Source of the DNA: SIG672 sp045657105
GTDB taxonomy: Bacteria > Bacillota > Clostridia > Oscillospirales > CAG-272
DNA length: 13,636 nt
Assembly: GCA_045657105.1 (NCBI GenBank)
Contig: JAZOSN010000053.1
Coordinates: forward strand, 1 to 13,636
Direction: 5' to 3'
Shown one piece after another: positions 5,929-13,259 of the stretch. Every line of letters begins with the position of its first letter. The stretch's first letter is position 1. Made by a program: the position numbers and the translations under genes. Under the pieces are notes generated by a model that saw nothing but the letters and a program-made list of their open reading frames with translations, did no database searches and had not been told where the DNA came from.

Positions 5929-7555
5929 TTTCAAGGTTTCCTTTCACTTTTTTGACAAATCCGAATTTTTCGAAGATTTCAAGTATTTTTTCACCCTTGG
6001 GGAGCATAAGAAGCTCCTCGCCGGTTATATATCCCGTTATGATTATAAGCGCGAAATAGACTGCCGCCGCTATCGCGATCGAAGCAAGGCAGGCAAGCGT
6101 TTCGCCGAGTCGCGCGCAAAGCCACGCGTAGGTATACGCCGCAGAGAGTGCAGACGCGACCGATGCCAGAAGCGGACTCAGAAACATCGAAACAAATCGC
6201 GGCTTTTGCTTCATTTCCCTGTATATTACCGCAAAATTGATAAGGCAGACGGTAAAATAGCAGAAAAAAGTGCTCATCGGCGTTCCGCTTACCGAAAAAC
6301 GCGTGATAAGAAGCGGACAGAGTATTATCTTGACCGCCGCGCCCGCCACCATTGAAAAGAGCGGCACGAGCGGCTTTCCGAGTGCTTGAAGAAGCGCGTT
6401 AGTGACAGTTGCAAACGACAAAAATATCACAGAAGGTGCAAGTATTTGAAGCAGAGGCGCCGCGCTCTCTGCGAGCGCATCGTCAAAGAGCATTTTCAAT
6501 ATAGGAGATGCAAGAGCCGAAAGTCCGAGCGCGCACGGAAAGGAAATAAGCGCGGTAGTCCTGAGCGACACCGACACCGAAGAGGCTATACCCTTACTAT
6601 CCCTTGCAGAAATTGCTCCTGCGAGATATGGCACGACCGTGCTTGCTATCGGCGTTATGAGCACTATCGGAAGATTGAACATAGGTACCGCGAGCGCACT
6701 GTAATTTCCGTACGCCGCGTTTGCCGCCGCCGCACTGAGTCCGGTCCGTTTAAGCGCTCTCATAACTATCGCAAGGTCGAGAGTGTTGGACATACTCAGC
6801 ACCGAAGCAGAAAGCGTTATCGGGAGCGCGGCAGACAAAAGAGATCTCAGAACGCCCCTTGTGCTCCCTGCCGGCATAGTATCGAATATTTTATCGTAGT
6901 ATTTTTCGCTTTTGAAGAAAATTGCCGTAATTACGAGATAAATGAAGGCAATTCCCATTCCGATCGAGAGCCCGACGGCAGCTCCTGCCGCCGCATTTTC
7001 GTATCCCATATTCCGCTCTATCGCCGCGCGAGCGAGAAAAATTCCAAATCCGAGCTTTCCCGCCGCCTCTGCGATCTGCGAAATCGCGGTCGGAAGCATA
7101 AACTGATGCCCCTGAAAATATCCGCGCATAACGCTTATCGCGCTCACAAAAAAGAGCGTCGGCGATATTGCCTTTATCGAAAGCGATGCAGGCGGATTTC
7201 CGAGAAGAGATGCGAAAAATTCTGAAAAAAAGAACATCGCAAGGCTTCCGAGTGCTCCGACAGCAAGAAATATCGCACTCGCCGCCAAAAACACCTTTCT
7301 CACCCGAGGGCGGTTTCCGAGCACTCTCGCCTGCGAGATGAGCAGCGAGATCGCAACCGGCAGTCCTGCCGTCGAGATCATATAAAAGAATGTATATATC
7401 GTATATGCCGAGTTAAAATACCCCATTCCGTCGCTTTTTATAAGGTTGGTAAGCGGTATTTTATATATAAGCCCGATGATCTTCACGAGCGCGCCTGCGA
7501 TCGCGAGCACGAGCGCTCCCGAAAGCAGTATGTTTTTATTTTTATAAGACCTCAA
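5900..7555 (-). CDS. spoVB: SpoVB-type polysaccharide/lipid II flippase (MATE-like MOP superfamily)
   Basis: Polytopic membrane protein of 551 aa with about 14 hydrophobic segments, fitting the polysaccharide transporter/MurJ-like flippases. SpoVB is thought to move lipid-linked peptidoglycan precursor across the outer forespore membrane for cortex synthesis. The N-terminus (ILLSGALVLAIAGALVKIIG, residues 9-28) and the YKIPLTN motif match the SpoVB group. Position immediately before mazG-rqcP-yabP-yabQ-divIC, as in B. subtilis, supports SpoVB over a capsule exporter. The start is TTG with GAGAGG about ten bases upstream; the next ATG would remove the first helix. It overlaps mazG at its 3' end. 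The 270-bp region before it carries repeats and no convincing promoter. Confidence 0.9.
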   Translation of the reverse strand: MRSYKNKNILLSGALVLAIAGALVKIIGLIYKIPLTNLIKSDGMGYFNSAYTIYTFFYMISTAGLPVAISLLISQARVLGNRPRVRKVFLAASAIFLAVGALGSLAMFFFSEFFASLLGNPPASLSIKAISPTLFFVSAISVMRGYFQGHQFMLPTAISQIAEAAGKLGFGIFLARAAIERNMGYENAAAGAAVGLSIGMGIAFIYLVITAIFFKSEKYYDKIFDTMPAGSTRGVLRSLLSAALPITLSASVLSMSNTLDLAIVMRALKRTGLSAAAANAAYGNYSALAVPMFNLPIVLITPIASTVVPYLAGAISARDSKGIASSVSVSLRTTALISFPCALGLSALASPILKMLFDDALAESAAPLLQILAPSVIFLSFATVTNALLQALGKPLVPLFSMVAGAAVKIILCPLLITRFSVSGTPMSTFFCYFTVCLINFAVIYREMKQKPRFVSMFLSPLLASVASALSAAYTYAWLCARLGETLACLASIAIAAAVYFALIIITGYITGEELLMLPKGEKILEIFEKFGFVKKVKGNLENERNRAFES

Positions 7556-7608
7556 AACAGTAAGTCCTCTCTTCCCTTCGTGGTAAAAATAGACTTCCTG
7601 TTTTTTTG

Positions 7609-7799
7609 TTAAGCGGCGAAGAGCCGCTTAAAGGGCAAAGGGCAAAGGGCAAAGGGCAAAGTTAAGGTACATTTTCCTACGGAAAATGAATTTATTGAAA
7701 TAGAAATGTTCCTTACGAGATTGATTTATCAAATCTAATTCATTTTCGCTTTGCGGAGCAAAGCTTCCGAAACTTTGCACTTTGCACTTTGAACTTTGC
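7609..7799. repeat. Intergenic mosaic repeat with GGGCAAA heptamers (copy C)
   Basis: Non-coding stretch between hemZ and spoVB. In order: a 9-bp hairpin TTAAGCGGC/GCCGCTTAA with loop GAAGA (7609-7631); four perfect GGGCAAA units (7633-7660); the hairpin CATTTTCC/GGAAAATG with loop TAC (7670-7688); a stretch with a bulged AGATTGAT/ATCAAATCT palindrome near 7709-7728; the GCTTTGC/GCAAAGC hairpin with loop GGA (7748-7764); and ACTTTGC/ACTTTGA units (7771-7799). The second hairpin occupies the slot of CATTTTGC/GCAAAATG in copy A, with a paired G-C to C-G swap. The block starts about 26 bp after the hemZ stop in minus-strand order. Confidence 0.75.
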
Positions 7800-7825
7800 C
7801 ATTTAATTATATTCTCAGCCGACGC

Positions 7826-9337
7826 TTATTTATTCCCTTGTGCGGCTCTTATCGCGTCAAGGCGATCATAAAAATCGCGGATCTTGGCGAAATATTCCTC
7901 TCTTATCTTCTCACTGTTTTCGGGCGAGAGGTACTCATACGGATATTTCGGCATAAAATAACGCTCGATCATATTGTGCTCGCGGTCTACCATCTTGGTA
8001 ACCGATCCCGCACCGACCGCAAATATCGTGTGAACCTCTTCCATTATGTAGATATTGTATCTTCCCTCACATTCGGGAAGCGCAAATCCGACGTTTTCAA
8101 GGTTTCCGACCGTGTTTTTCTGCTTGTAGAGATAGTACGGTATATATCCGTAGCTCTTCGCTTTGAGCTGCGAATAGTCAACGCTCTTGATAACGTCACC
8201 GCCGGGTGCAGAATATACGTCACCGCCCTGCTTTGCAACGTCCGCCGCTTTCTTTACACAGAAGGTGTGAACTGTAAAATTCTCAGGTCTGAGTGCGAGC
8301 ACCGCATCGACCGATTTTGAGAAGCTTCTGTACCCTTCGCCGGGCAGTCCTGCGATAAGGTCGGTGTTTATATAGGGTATTCCACCCTCTCGTGCGATCT
8401 CGAACGCCTTGAAGAAATCGGCAGCAGTATGACGTCTGCCAATACCTTCGAGGACGGTATCGTTGAGAGTCTGGGGGTTTATACTTATTCTCGTAACGCC
8501 GTGCTCCTTAATAACTCTTATCTTTTCGGCGTCGATAGTGTCCGGACGTCCCGCCTCCAAGGTGTATTCTTCAAGCAGGGATACGTCGGTGTTTTCCTCT
8601 ATTTTGGAAAGGAGAAGGTCAAGCTGAGCCGCGCTTAGCGTGGTCGGCGTTCCTCCGCCTATATATACTGTTGAAAGTCTGAGTCCACGCTGCTTTATCA
8701 CCTCGAACACTCCGTCAAGATCGACAAGCAGTCTTGCAAGGTATTCGGGGATCATAGATAGCAGTCTTTTTGTCGCAAAAGAGATAAACGAGCAGTATGC
8801 ACATCTCGTCGGACAAAACGGTATCGAGATATAAAGACTGCAACTGTCCTTCGGCATAGCCTCAACGATCTTCGCCTCGTTTACCGTAACTCTGGTGAGA
8901 AGCGCGGCTTTTTTTGTACTGAGAAGATACTCGTTTCTGAGTATTTTTCTGATCTGCACCTCGTCGTATCCCTCGTCGTATATCTTGCGCGCGATCTTGG
9001 CAGGACGAATTCCCGTGAGTATTCCCCACGAGGGCGTATGCTCAAAAAAGTTCGTTCCTGCCTCAAACAGAGCCTTTCCGACGACAACCTTCGAGAGATC
9101 CACGTAGGTCTTTTTCTTTTTTTTCGTTTCACTGCACTGACCGACGGCTACCGCGTCGCCGAGCTTTATCTGCGCCCACGCGGACAGAGTGTCGCCGTCC
9201 TCGGTGAGATTTACCGTAACTACCGGAACGTCGTCGGTTATCTCCTCGTTTTCGGAAAACTTGGAGCCCGGAAAAAATATCAGGCAGAGAGTCTGAACGT
9301 AATATGGATTTATATTTCCGTTAAGTATCAGCTTCAT
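7826..9337 (-). CDS. hemZ: HemZ-type radical SAM coproporphyrinogen III dehydrogenase-like enzyme
   Basis: Oxygen-independent, radical SAM enzyme of the HemN/HemZ group, acting on coproporphyrinogen III in heme/tetrapyrrole synthesis; cytoplasmic. The 503-aa protein carries the HemZ-specific N-terminal region (about 1-165, including GILTGIRPAKI at 105-115), then the radical SAM core with the cluster motif CPTRCAYC (Cys175, Cys179, Cys182) and GGGTPT (227-232). The overall length is typical of HemZ. The ATG has AAAGG nine bases upstream and lies 13 bp after the AEC permease stop, so the two probably share a transcript. HemN-like proteins are often misassigned (for example HemW); the long N-terminal region argues for HemZ. 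In vivo substrate not proven by sequence. Confidence 0.92.
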   Translation of the reverse strand: MKLILNGNINPYYVQTLCLIFFPGSKFSENEEITDDVPVVTVNLTEDGDTLSAWAQIKLGDAVAVGQCSETKKKKKTYVDLSKVVVGKALFEAGTNFFEHTPSWGILTGIRPAKIARKIYDEGYDEVQIRKILRNEYLLSTKKAALLTRVTVNEAKIVEAMPKDSCSLYISIPFCPTRCAYCSFISFATKRLLSMIPEYLARLLVDLDGVFEVIKQRGLRLSTVYIGGGTPTTLSAAQLDLLLSKIEENTDVSLLEEYTLEAGRPDTIDAEKIRVIKEHGVTRISINPQTLNDTVLEGIGRRHTAADFFKAFEIAREGGIPYINTDLIAGLPGEGYRSFSKSVDAVLALRPENFTVHTFCVKKAADVAKQGGDVYSAPGGDVIKSVDYSQLKAKSYGYIPYYLYKQKNTVGNLENVGFALPECEGRYNIYIMEEVHTIFAVGAGSVTKMVDREHNMIERYFMPKYPYEYLSPENSEKIREEYFAKIRDFYDRLDAIRAAQGNK

Positions 9338-9350
9338 ATTAAAAAACCTT

Positions 9351-10289
9351 TCAGATAAGAAGTAAAAGGGATGCTATCGGGATAGTAACGAGCGAGAAAA
9401 GCGTCGAAACGGCAACGTATTTGCCTGCCGTGACCGCATCTCCGCCGAATTTTTCCGCCATCATACTCGCGTATACCGCAACCGGCGTCGCCGAGCAGAT
9501 CATAAGCGTAACCGTAACGTCGTTTGACAGGTTTATTCCGCAAAGCATAAGTACTTTCACGATAGCAAAGGACAAAACGGGCGCGGCGAACAGTCGCAGA
9601 GCGAGTGCCGTTGGCAGATATTTATCCTTGAACGCGCTTTTGAAATCGAGATCTGCAAAGCGCAGTCCGACTATCACCATAGAGAGCGGAACGACGAGAT
9701 CGGCAAGATAGGTGAGAAGCTCGGTTACAAACGACGGAACCTGCGTCCCGAGCGGAGTGAAGAAGAACAAAAATCCGATATAGGTCGGAACCGTCGCCGG
9801 ATTTATAAACATCTTCTTTACAGACATATATTTTTTGTCGCCGGTATAGATATAGCAACCGACCGACCAAGCGTAAATATTGAACGCGATAACGAATATA
9901 CAGACGTAGAGCACGGCAACGTCACCTGCCACCGACTGAACGAGCGGTATTCCGAGAAATGACGCGTTTGAAAAGATCATACCGTAGCGGTAAACCTTTC
10001 GTCTTGCCTCGGGAGCCTTTCTGAAAAAGCAGAGCGAAAGAGCAAAAACGAGTCCGTGATAGACGAGCGATATTACGAAAACCCATGCCGCTCCGACGAG
10101 AATACTACTGTCGAACGGGCGGATATACGTATTTATAATAAGTGCAGGCTGAGCGAAATACAAAATAAGGTTAGAGAGCTCGGCAGGAAGCTTGTCCCCA
10201 CCGAATTTAACCTTTTTCATTATGTATCCGACCGCCATCATGGCGAACATAAGTCCGATGCGCTGACAAAGCGCAAGAATATCTATCAT
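9351..10289 (-). CDS. AEC-family transporter (auxin efflux carrier fold)
   Basis: Inner-membrane secondary transporter of 312 aa with about ten hydrophobic segments in two halves. The N-terminal half has the LSNLILYFAQPALIINTY stretch (residues 38-55) and the C-terminal half has CSATPVAVYASMMAEKFGGD (about 275-294), both typical of bacterial AEC permeases. Members export or import small organic acids such as malate; the substrate here is unknown. I chose the ATG at 10289 over an in-frame TTG at 10301, because GGAG at 10296-10299 lies six bases before the ATG and would fall inside the longer version. It precedes hemZ by 13 bp, but a functional link with heme synthesis is not evident. Confidence 0.9.
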   Translation of the reverse strand: MIDILALCQRIGLMFAMMAVGYIMKKVKFGGDKLPAELSNLILYFAQPALIINTYIRPFDSSILVGAAWVFVISLVYHGLVFALSLCFFRKAPEARRKVYRYGMIFSNASFLGIPLVQSVAGDVAVLYVCIFVIAFNIYAWSVGCYIYTGDKKYMSVKKMFINPATVPTYIGFLFFFTPLGTQVPSFVTELLTYLADLVVPLSMVIVGLRFADLDFKSAFKDKYLPTALALRLFAAPVLSFAIVKVLMLCGINLSNDVTVTLMICSATPVAVYASMMAEKFGGDAVTAGKYVAVSTLFSLVTIPIASLLLLI

Positions 10290-10295
10290 TTTTTG

Positions 10296-10299
10296 CTCC
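10296..10299 (-). promoter_or_regulatory. Ribosome binding site that decides the AEC transporter start
   Basis: GGAG on the minus strand, six bases before the ATG at 10289. It overlaps the upstream in-frame TTG (10301), which would put the site inside the coding region. A second TTTGGAG copy lies just upstream (10303-10309). Confidence 0.7.
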
Positions 10300-10371
10300 A
10301 AATAACTCCAAATAGATTAACATTTTAGCCTTATTGAGATAAGCGTTTGCAAGTCCCTTGTGCTTTGCCGG

Positions 10372-10612
10372 CAGGGTACTACTCATCCGTCTTGCCTTCG
10401 GCAAGCTGTAACACCGCTATTTGCAGAGCAAATAGCCAAGCGATGCAAAGCATCGCGTTTGCTCTACGCAAGAGAAGGCTTTTAGAGGTACATTTTGCTT
10501 CGCAAAATAAATTTATTAAAAGCGGTAATTTCAACTGCGCCGTATTTAATAATTCGCTTTGCGGAGCAAAGCTTCATCAACTTTGCACTTTTCACTTTGC
10601 ACTTTGCACTTA
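10372..10612. repeat. Intergenic mosaic repeat, type 2, copy B
   Basis: Second copy of the 118-333 element, with extra hairpins inserted. It opens with the same 17-bp word (10372-10388) and then carries CTTGCC/GGCAAG loop TTC (10391-10405), GCTATTTGC/GCAAATAGC loop AGA (10416-10436), GCGATGC/GCATCGC loop AAA (10440-10456), the half-hairpin word CGCAAGAGAAGGCT (10467-10480), ATTTTGC/GCAAAAT loop TTC (10492-10508) and GCTTTGC/GCAAAGC loop GGA (10556-10572). It ends in ACTTTGC units. Together with 10302-10371, in which I see no gene, it fills the 344-bp space between the AEC gene and tex. Confidence 0.78.
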
Positions 10613-10633
10613 TTATGCTTGCCCCGAGGGTTT

Positions 10634-12847
10634 TCACTTGGGTTTTCTCATAGTGAGGGAGATTCTTCCTTTTTTAACGTCGACTGCGAGCACCCAGACG
10701 GTAACGATGTCGCCGACGCTTACAACTTCAAGCGGGTGCTTTACAAATTTTCCGCCGAGCTGTGAAATATGAACGAGTCCGTCCTGATGAACGCCAATAT
10801 CAACGAACGCGCCGAAATCGGTAACGTTTCTGACCGTTCCCGCAAGCTCCATTCCCTCTTTAAGGCTCTCGATACCGAGAACGTCGGTGCGAAGCATAGG
10901 GGGCGGAAGCTCGTCACGCGGATCGCGCCCCGGACGGCAGAGCTCTGCGACGATGTCGTCGAGCGTAGGGACGCCTATGCCAAGCTCCTCGGCGAGCTTT
11001 TGCTTGCCGATAGCGGCAATTTTATCGTTAATTCCGTCAGAAATGCGGTTTTTCTTTACGTCGTCGGCGGTGTAACCGAGCTTTTCAAGAAGCTCCTTTG
11101 CCGCCGCGTAGCTTTCGGGGTGGACCGCCGTATTGTCAAGGAAATTGCGGCCGCCGTGAACGCGCAAAAATCCTGCACACTGCTCGAACGCCTTCGGTCC
11201 GAGCTTGGGAACCTTTTTAAGCTCTGCGCGCGATGCAAACTCTCCGTTTTCCTCGCGGTATGCGACGATATTCTTCGCAACCGTCGAGTTTACGCCCGCA
11301 ACTCTCGAAAGAAGCGGAACGGAAGCTGTGTTGAGATCGACTCCGACGCGGTTTACGGCAGACTCGACGACTCCGTCAAGCGCCTCGGACAGGCGGTTCT
11401 GCGGCATATCGTGCTGATACTGTCCGACACCGATCGCCTTCGGATCTATCTTTACGAGCTCTGCAAGCGGATCTTGCAGACGTCTTGCTATCGAAACCGC
11501 CGAACGAAGGTTTACGTCGTAATCGGGGAATTCCTCTGCCGCAAGCTTCGACGCCGAATATACCGACGCGCCTGCCTCACTGACGACCATATATGCAACT
11601 CCGCCGCCAATCTCGCGGATAACCTCTGCCGCAAAGACCTCGGTTTCGTGCGACGCCGTTCCGTTTCCGATTGCGATTATCTCGACGGCGTGCTTTTTGA
11701 TAAGTGACTTTATCTTAGATTTTGCCTCTTCGATCTTGTTGAACGGGGGAACGGGATATATCACCGCCGTATCAAGCACCTTTCCGATGCCGTCAACGAC
11801 TGCCACCTTACAACCCATACGGTAGCCCGGGTCGAGTCCGAGCGTGACCTTGTTTTTAACCGGCGGCTGCATAAGAAGCTGATTTAAGTTGAGCGAGAAC
11901 ACCTTTATTGCCGACTCATTTGCACTGTCGGTAAGAGTTGTTCTCATTTCTCTTTCGAGCGACGGGAATATCAGTCTGTCGTACGAATCCTCTGCGGCGG
12001 CTTCCACGAAATCCGAGCACGCGCCGTCACCCTTTACGTGGAGAGAGCGAACGATGTTCATAGCCTTTGCGCGCTCAAATTCTACCGTAACCTTGAGTAT
12101 CTCCTCGTTTTCTCCGCGGTTGAGCGCAAGAACTCTGTGTCCCGCGATCTTGTTTAGTGCCTCGGAGAAGCTTTCGTACATCGCGTAAACTCCGAGATCG
12201 ACCTTTTCCTCACCCTCTGCCGGTGCCTTTGCGGGACAGGACGAGATCTTTCCCTGCATAAAGCAGACGTAGCGCAGGCGTTTGCGAAGCTCTGCATCGT
12301 CCGAAATGATCTCGGCAATAATGTCGGACGCTCCCGCGAGAGCCTCCTCGAGCGTATTCACGCCGAGCTCCTCGTTAATATATTCGCTCGCCATCTCAGA
12401 GGGTACTCCGCCCTCCTGAGCATAGATAGCCTCTGCAAGCGGTCCGAGTCCCTTTTCTCTTGCAACCGATGCGCGAGTCTTGCGCTTCGGGCGGTAGGGA
12501 CGGTAAATATCGTCTATTTCGGTAAGAGTTTCTGCCTCGTCGAGAGCCTTCGATATTTCTTCGGTCATAAATCCGAGCGTTTCGATGGACGCGCGCACCT
12601 TTTCTCTCTGTTCTTCGAGATTTCGCAGATATTTCAGACGCTCGTCGAGCGTGCGGAGCACCTGATCGTCAAGCGCACCCGTTACCTCTTTTCTGTAACG
12701 CGCGATAAAGGGAATGGTGTTTCCCTCGTCGATAAGAGCGACCGTATCGATTACTCTTTTTTCACTGATTCCGAGTTCTTTTGCAATTCTTGCCGTAATT
12801 TCCACGTTGATTTTTCCGCAGGAGTCTTTCAAGACGTTCTCCCGCAT
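10634..12847 (-). CDS. tex: Tex-family S1 RNA-binding transcription accessory protein
   Basis: 737-aa cytoplasmic nucleic-acid-binding protein, full length for Tex. Domains in order: N-terminal helical Tex domain (about 15-200, with EGNTIPFIARYRKE at 41-54), RNase H-like YqgF domain (about 335-460, starting at GLDPGYRMGCKVAVVDG), helix-hairpin-helix region (about 503-565), and a C-terminal S1 domain (about 664-735, GTVRNVTDFGAFVDIGVHQDG). Tex is a conserved accessory factor in transcription or RNA metabolism; its exact role is unsettled. The ATG at 12847 has AAAGG directly touching it, too close for normal use. An in-frame TTG at 12832 has CGGGAG at six bases, so translation may start there. 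A strong sigma-A promoter lies upstream. No terminator is visible after the stop, only the repeat element. Confidence 0.95.
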   Translation of the reverse strand: MRENVLKDSCGKINVEITARIAKELGISEKRVIDTVALIDEGNTIPFIARYRKEVTGALDDQVLRTLDERLKYLRNLEEQREKVRASIETLGFMTEEISKALDEAETLTEIDDIYRPYRPKRKTRASVAREKGLGPLAEAIYAQEGGVPSEMASEYINEELGVNTLEEALAGASDIIAEIISDDAELRKRLRYVCFMQGKISSCPAKAPAEGEEKVDLGVYAMYESFSEALNKIAGHRVLALNRGENEEILKVTVEFERAKAMNIVRSLHVKGDGACSDFVEAAAEDSYDRLIFPSLEREMRTTLTDSANESAIKVFSLNLNQLLMQPPVKNKVTLGLDPGYRMGCKVAVVDGIGKVLDTAVIYPVPPFNKIEEAKSKIKSLIKKHAVEIIAIGNGTASHETEVFAAEVIREIGGGVAYMVVSEAGASVYSASKLAAEEFPDYDVNLRSAVSIARRLQDPLAELVKIDPKAIGVGQYQHDMPQNRLSEALDGVVESAVNRVGVDLNTASVPLLSRVAGVNSTVAKNIVAYREENGEFASRAELKKVPKLGPKAFEQCAGFLRVHGGRNFLDNTAVHPESYAAAKELLEKLGYTADDVKKNRISDGINDKIAAIGKQKLAEELGIGVPTLDDIVAELCRPGRDPRDELPPPMLRTDVLGIESLKEGMELAGTVRNVTDFGAFVDIGVHQDGLVHISQLGGKFVKHPLEVVSVGDIVTVWVLAVDVKKGRISLTMRKPK

Positions 12848-12907
12848 CCTTTCAAAAACTTTTATATGCTTGTCCCAGTTTCGGATTTAAGCATAACAAT
12901 TCATATT

Positions 12908-12936
12908 ATTATATCACTTTCTTTGCCGTTCGTCAA
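12908..12936 (-). promoter_or_regulatory. Sigma-A promoter of tex
   Basis: On the minus strand, TTGACG (12936-12931), a 17-bp spacer, and a perfect TATAAT (12913-12908). The predicted start near 12901 gives a leader of about 50 nt before the tex ATG. It is back to back with the plus-strand promoter at 13032-13060. Confidence 0.85.
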
Positions 12937-13031
12937 TATTTTTCGGTTTTATTTTTCTCGCTTTTCGGGGGCGCGGTGCCCTTGTGCAGACTCTACAAAG
13001 GCAAAGTACAAGATTTATGCACCTTCACATA

Positions 13032-13060
13032 TTGACCTTTTTTGCCTTGTATGATATAAT
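13032..13060 (+). promoter_or_regulatory. Sigma-A promoter of the right-edge lipoprotein gene
   Basis: TTGACC (13032-13037), a 17-bp spacer and a perfect TATAAT (13055-13060). The predicted start is near 13067, giving a leader of about 193 nt before the ATG at 13260. The leader holds a strong terminator-like hairpin. Confidence 0.85.
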
Positions 13061-13085
13061 AAGATCACAGGTAAAGATACACGTT

Positions 13086-13170
13086 TTCGGCTTCGTGCCG
13101 CTTAAAATATCAAATATCAATAATTTCAAGCACGTAAGCCGAACTCATAGGGGACTTATGTGCTTTTTTG
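13086..13170 (+). promoter_or_regulatory. Candidate transcription attenuator in the lipoprotein leader
   Basis: A terminator-like hairpin pairs 13128-13138 (AAGCACGTAAG) with 13155-13165 (CTTATGTGCTT; one G-T pair), loop 16 nt, with a run of six T (13164-13169) starting at the last stem bases. Its 5' arm can instead pair with an upstream segment: TTCGGCTTCGTGC (13086-13098) is complementary to 13130-13143 over 13 pairs with one bulged T (13135). The two structures exclude each other, as terminator and antiterminator do. I recognise no known riboswitch class here and see no leader peptide. The ligand or factor is unknown. Confidence 0.6.
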
Positions 13171-13247
13171 TTAAAAATTTTAGATTTTTTTCAAAAAAGC
13201 GGTAATGAAACGGAAAAAATGTTGTCTGTATAGGTGAGAGGAAAAAC

Positions 13248-13253
13248 AAGGAG
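13248..13253 (+). promoter_or_regulatory. Ribosome binding site of the lipoprotein gene
   Basis: AAGGAG, six bases before the ATG at 13260. It fixes the start of a reading frame that runs off the window. Confidence 0.85.
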
Positions 13254-13259
13254 ATAAAT

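Noticed and set aside
7589..7613. Promoter for spoVB (TTAACA and TATTTT, minus strand)
   Set aside because: The spacer is only about 15 bp and the -10 match is poor.
7609..7631. The 9-bp hairpin before spoVB as a terminator for hemZ
   Set aside because: Read on the minus strand it is followed by ACAAAAAAACA, not a T-run; on the plus strand the T-run precedes it.
10313..10354. Sigma-A promoter for the AEC transporter (TTGCAA and TAAAAT)
   Set aside because: The spacing is about 19 bp and the -35 is weak; not distinguishable from chance in AT-rich DNA.
13067..13127. Cyclic di-GMP (GEMM-I) riboswitch, suggested by a CACAGGTAAA word
   Set aside because: The second conserved part of that class (GACGCAAAGCC-like) is missing and the stem arrangement does not fit.
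12984..13205. Small plus-strand reading frame (73 codons) between tex and the lipoprotein
   Set aside because: It runs across the promoter and the terminator-like hairpin, has no ribosome binding site and no recognisable composition.
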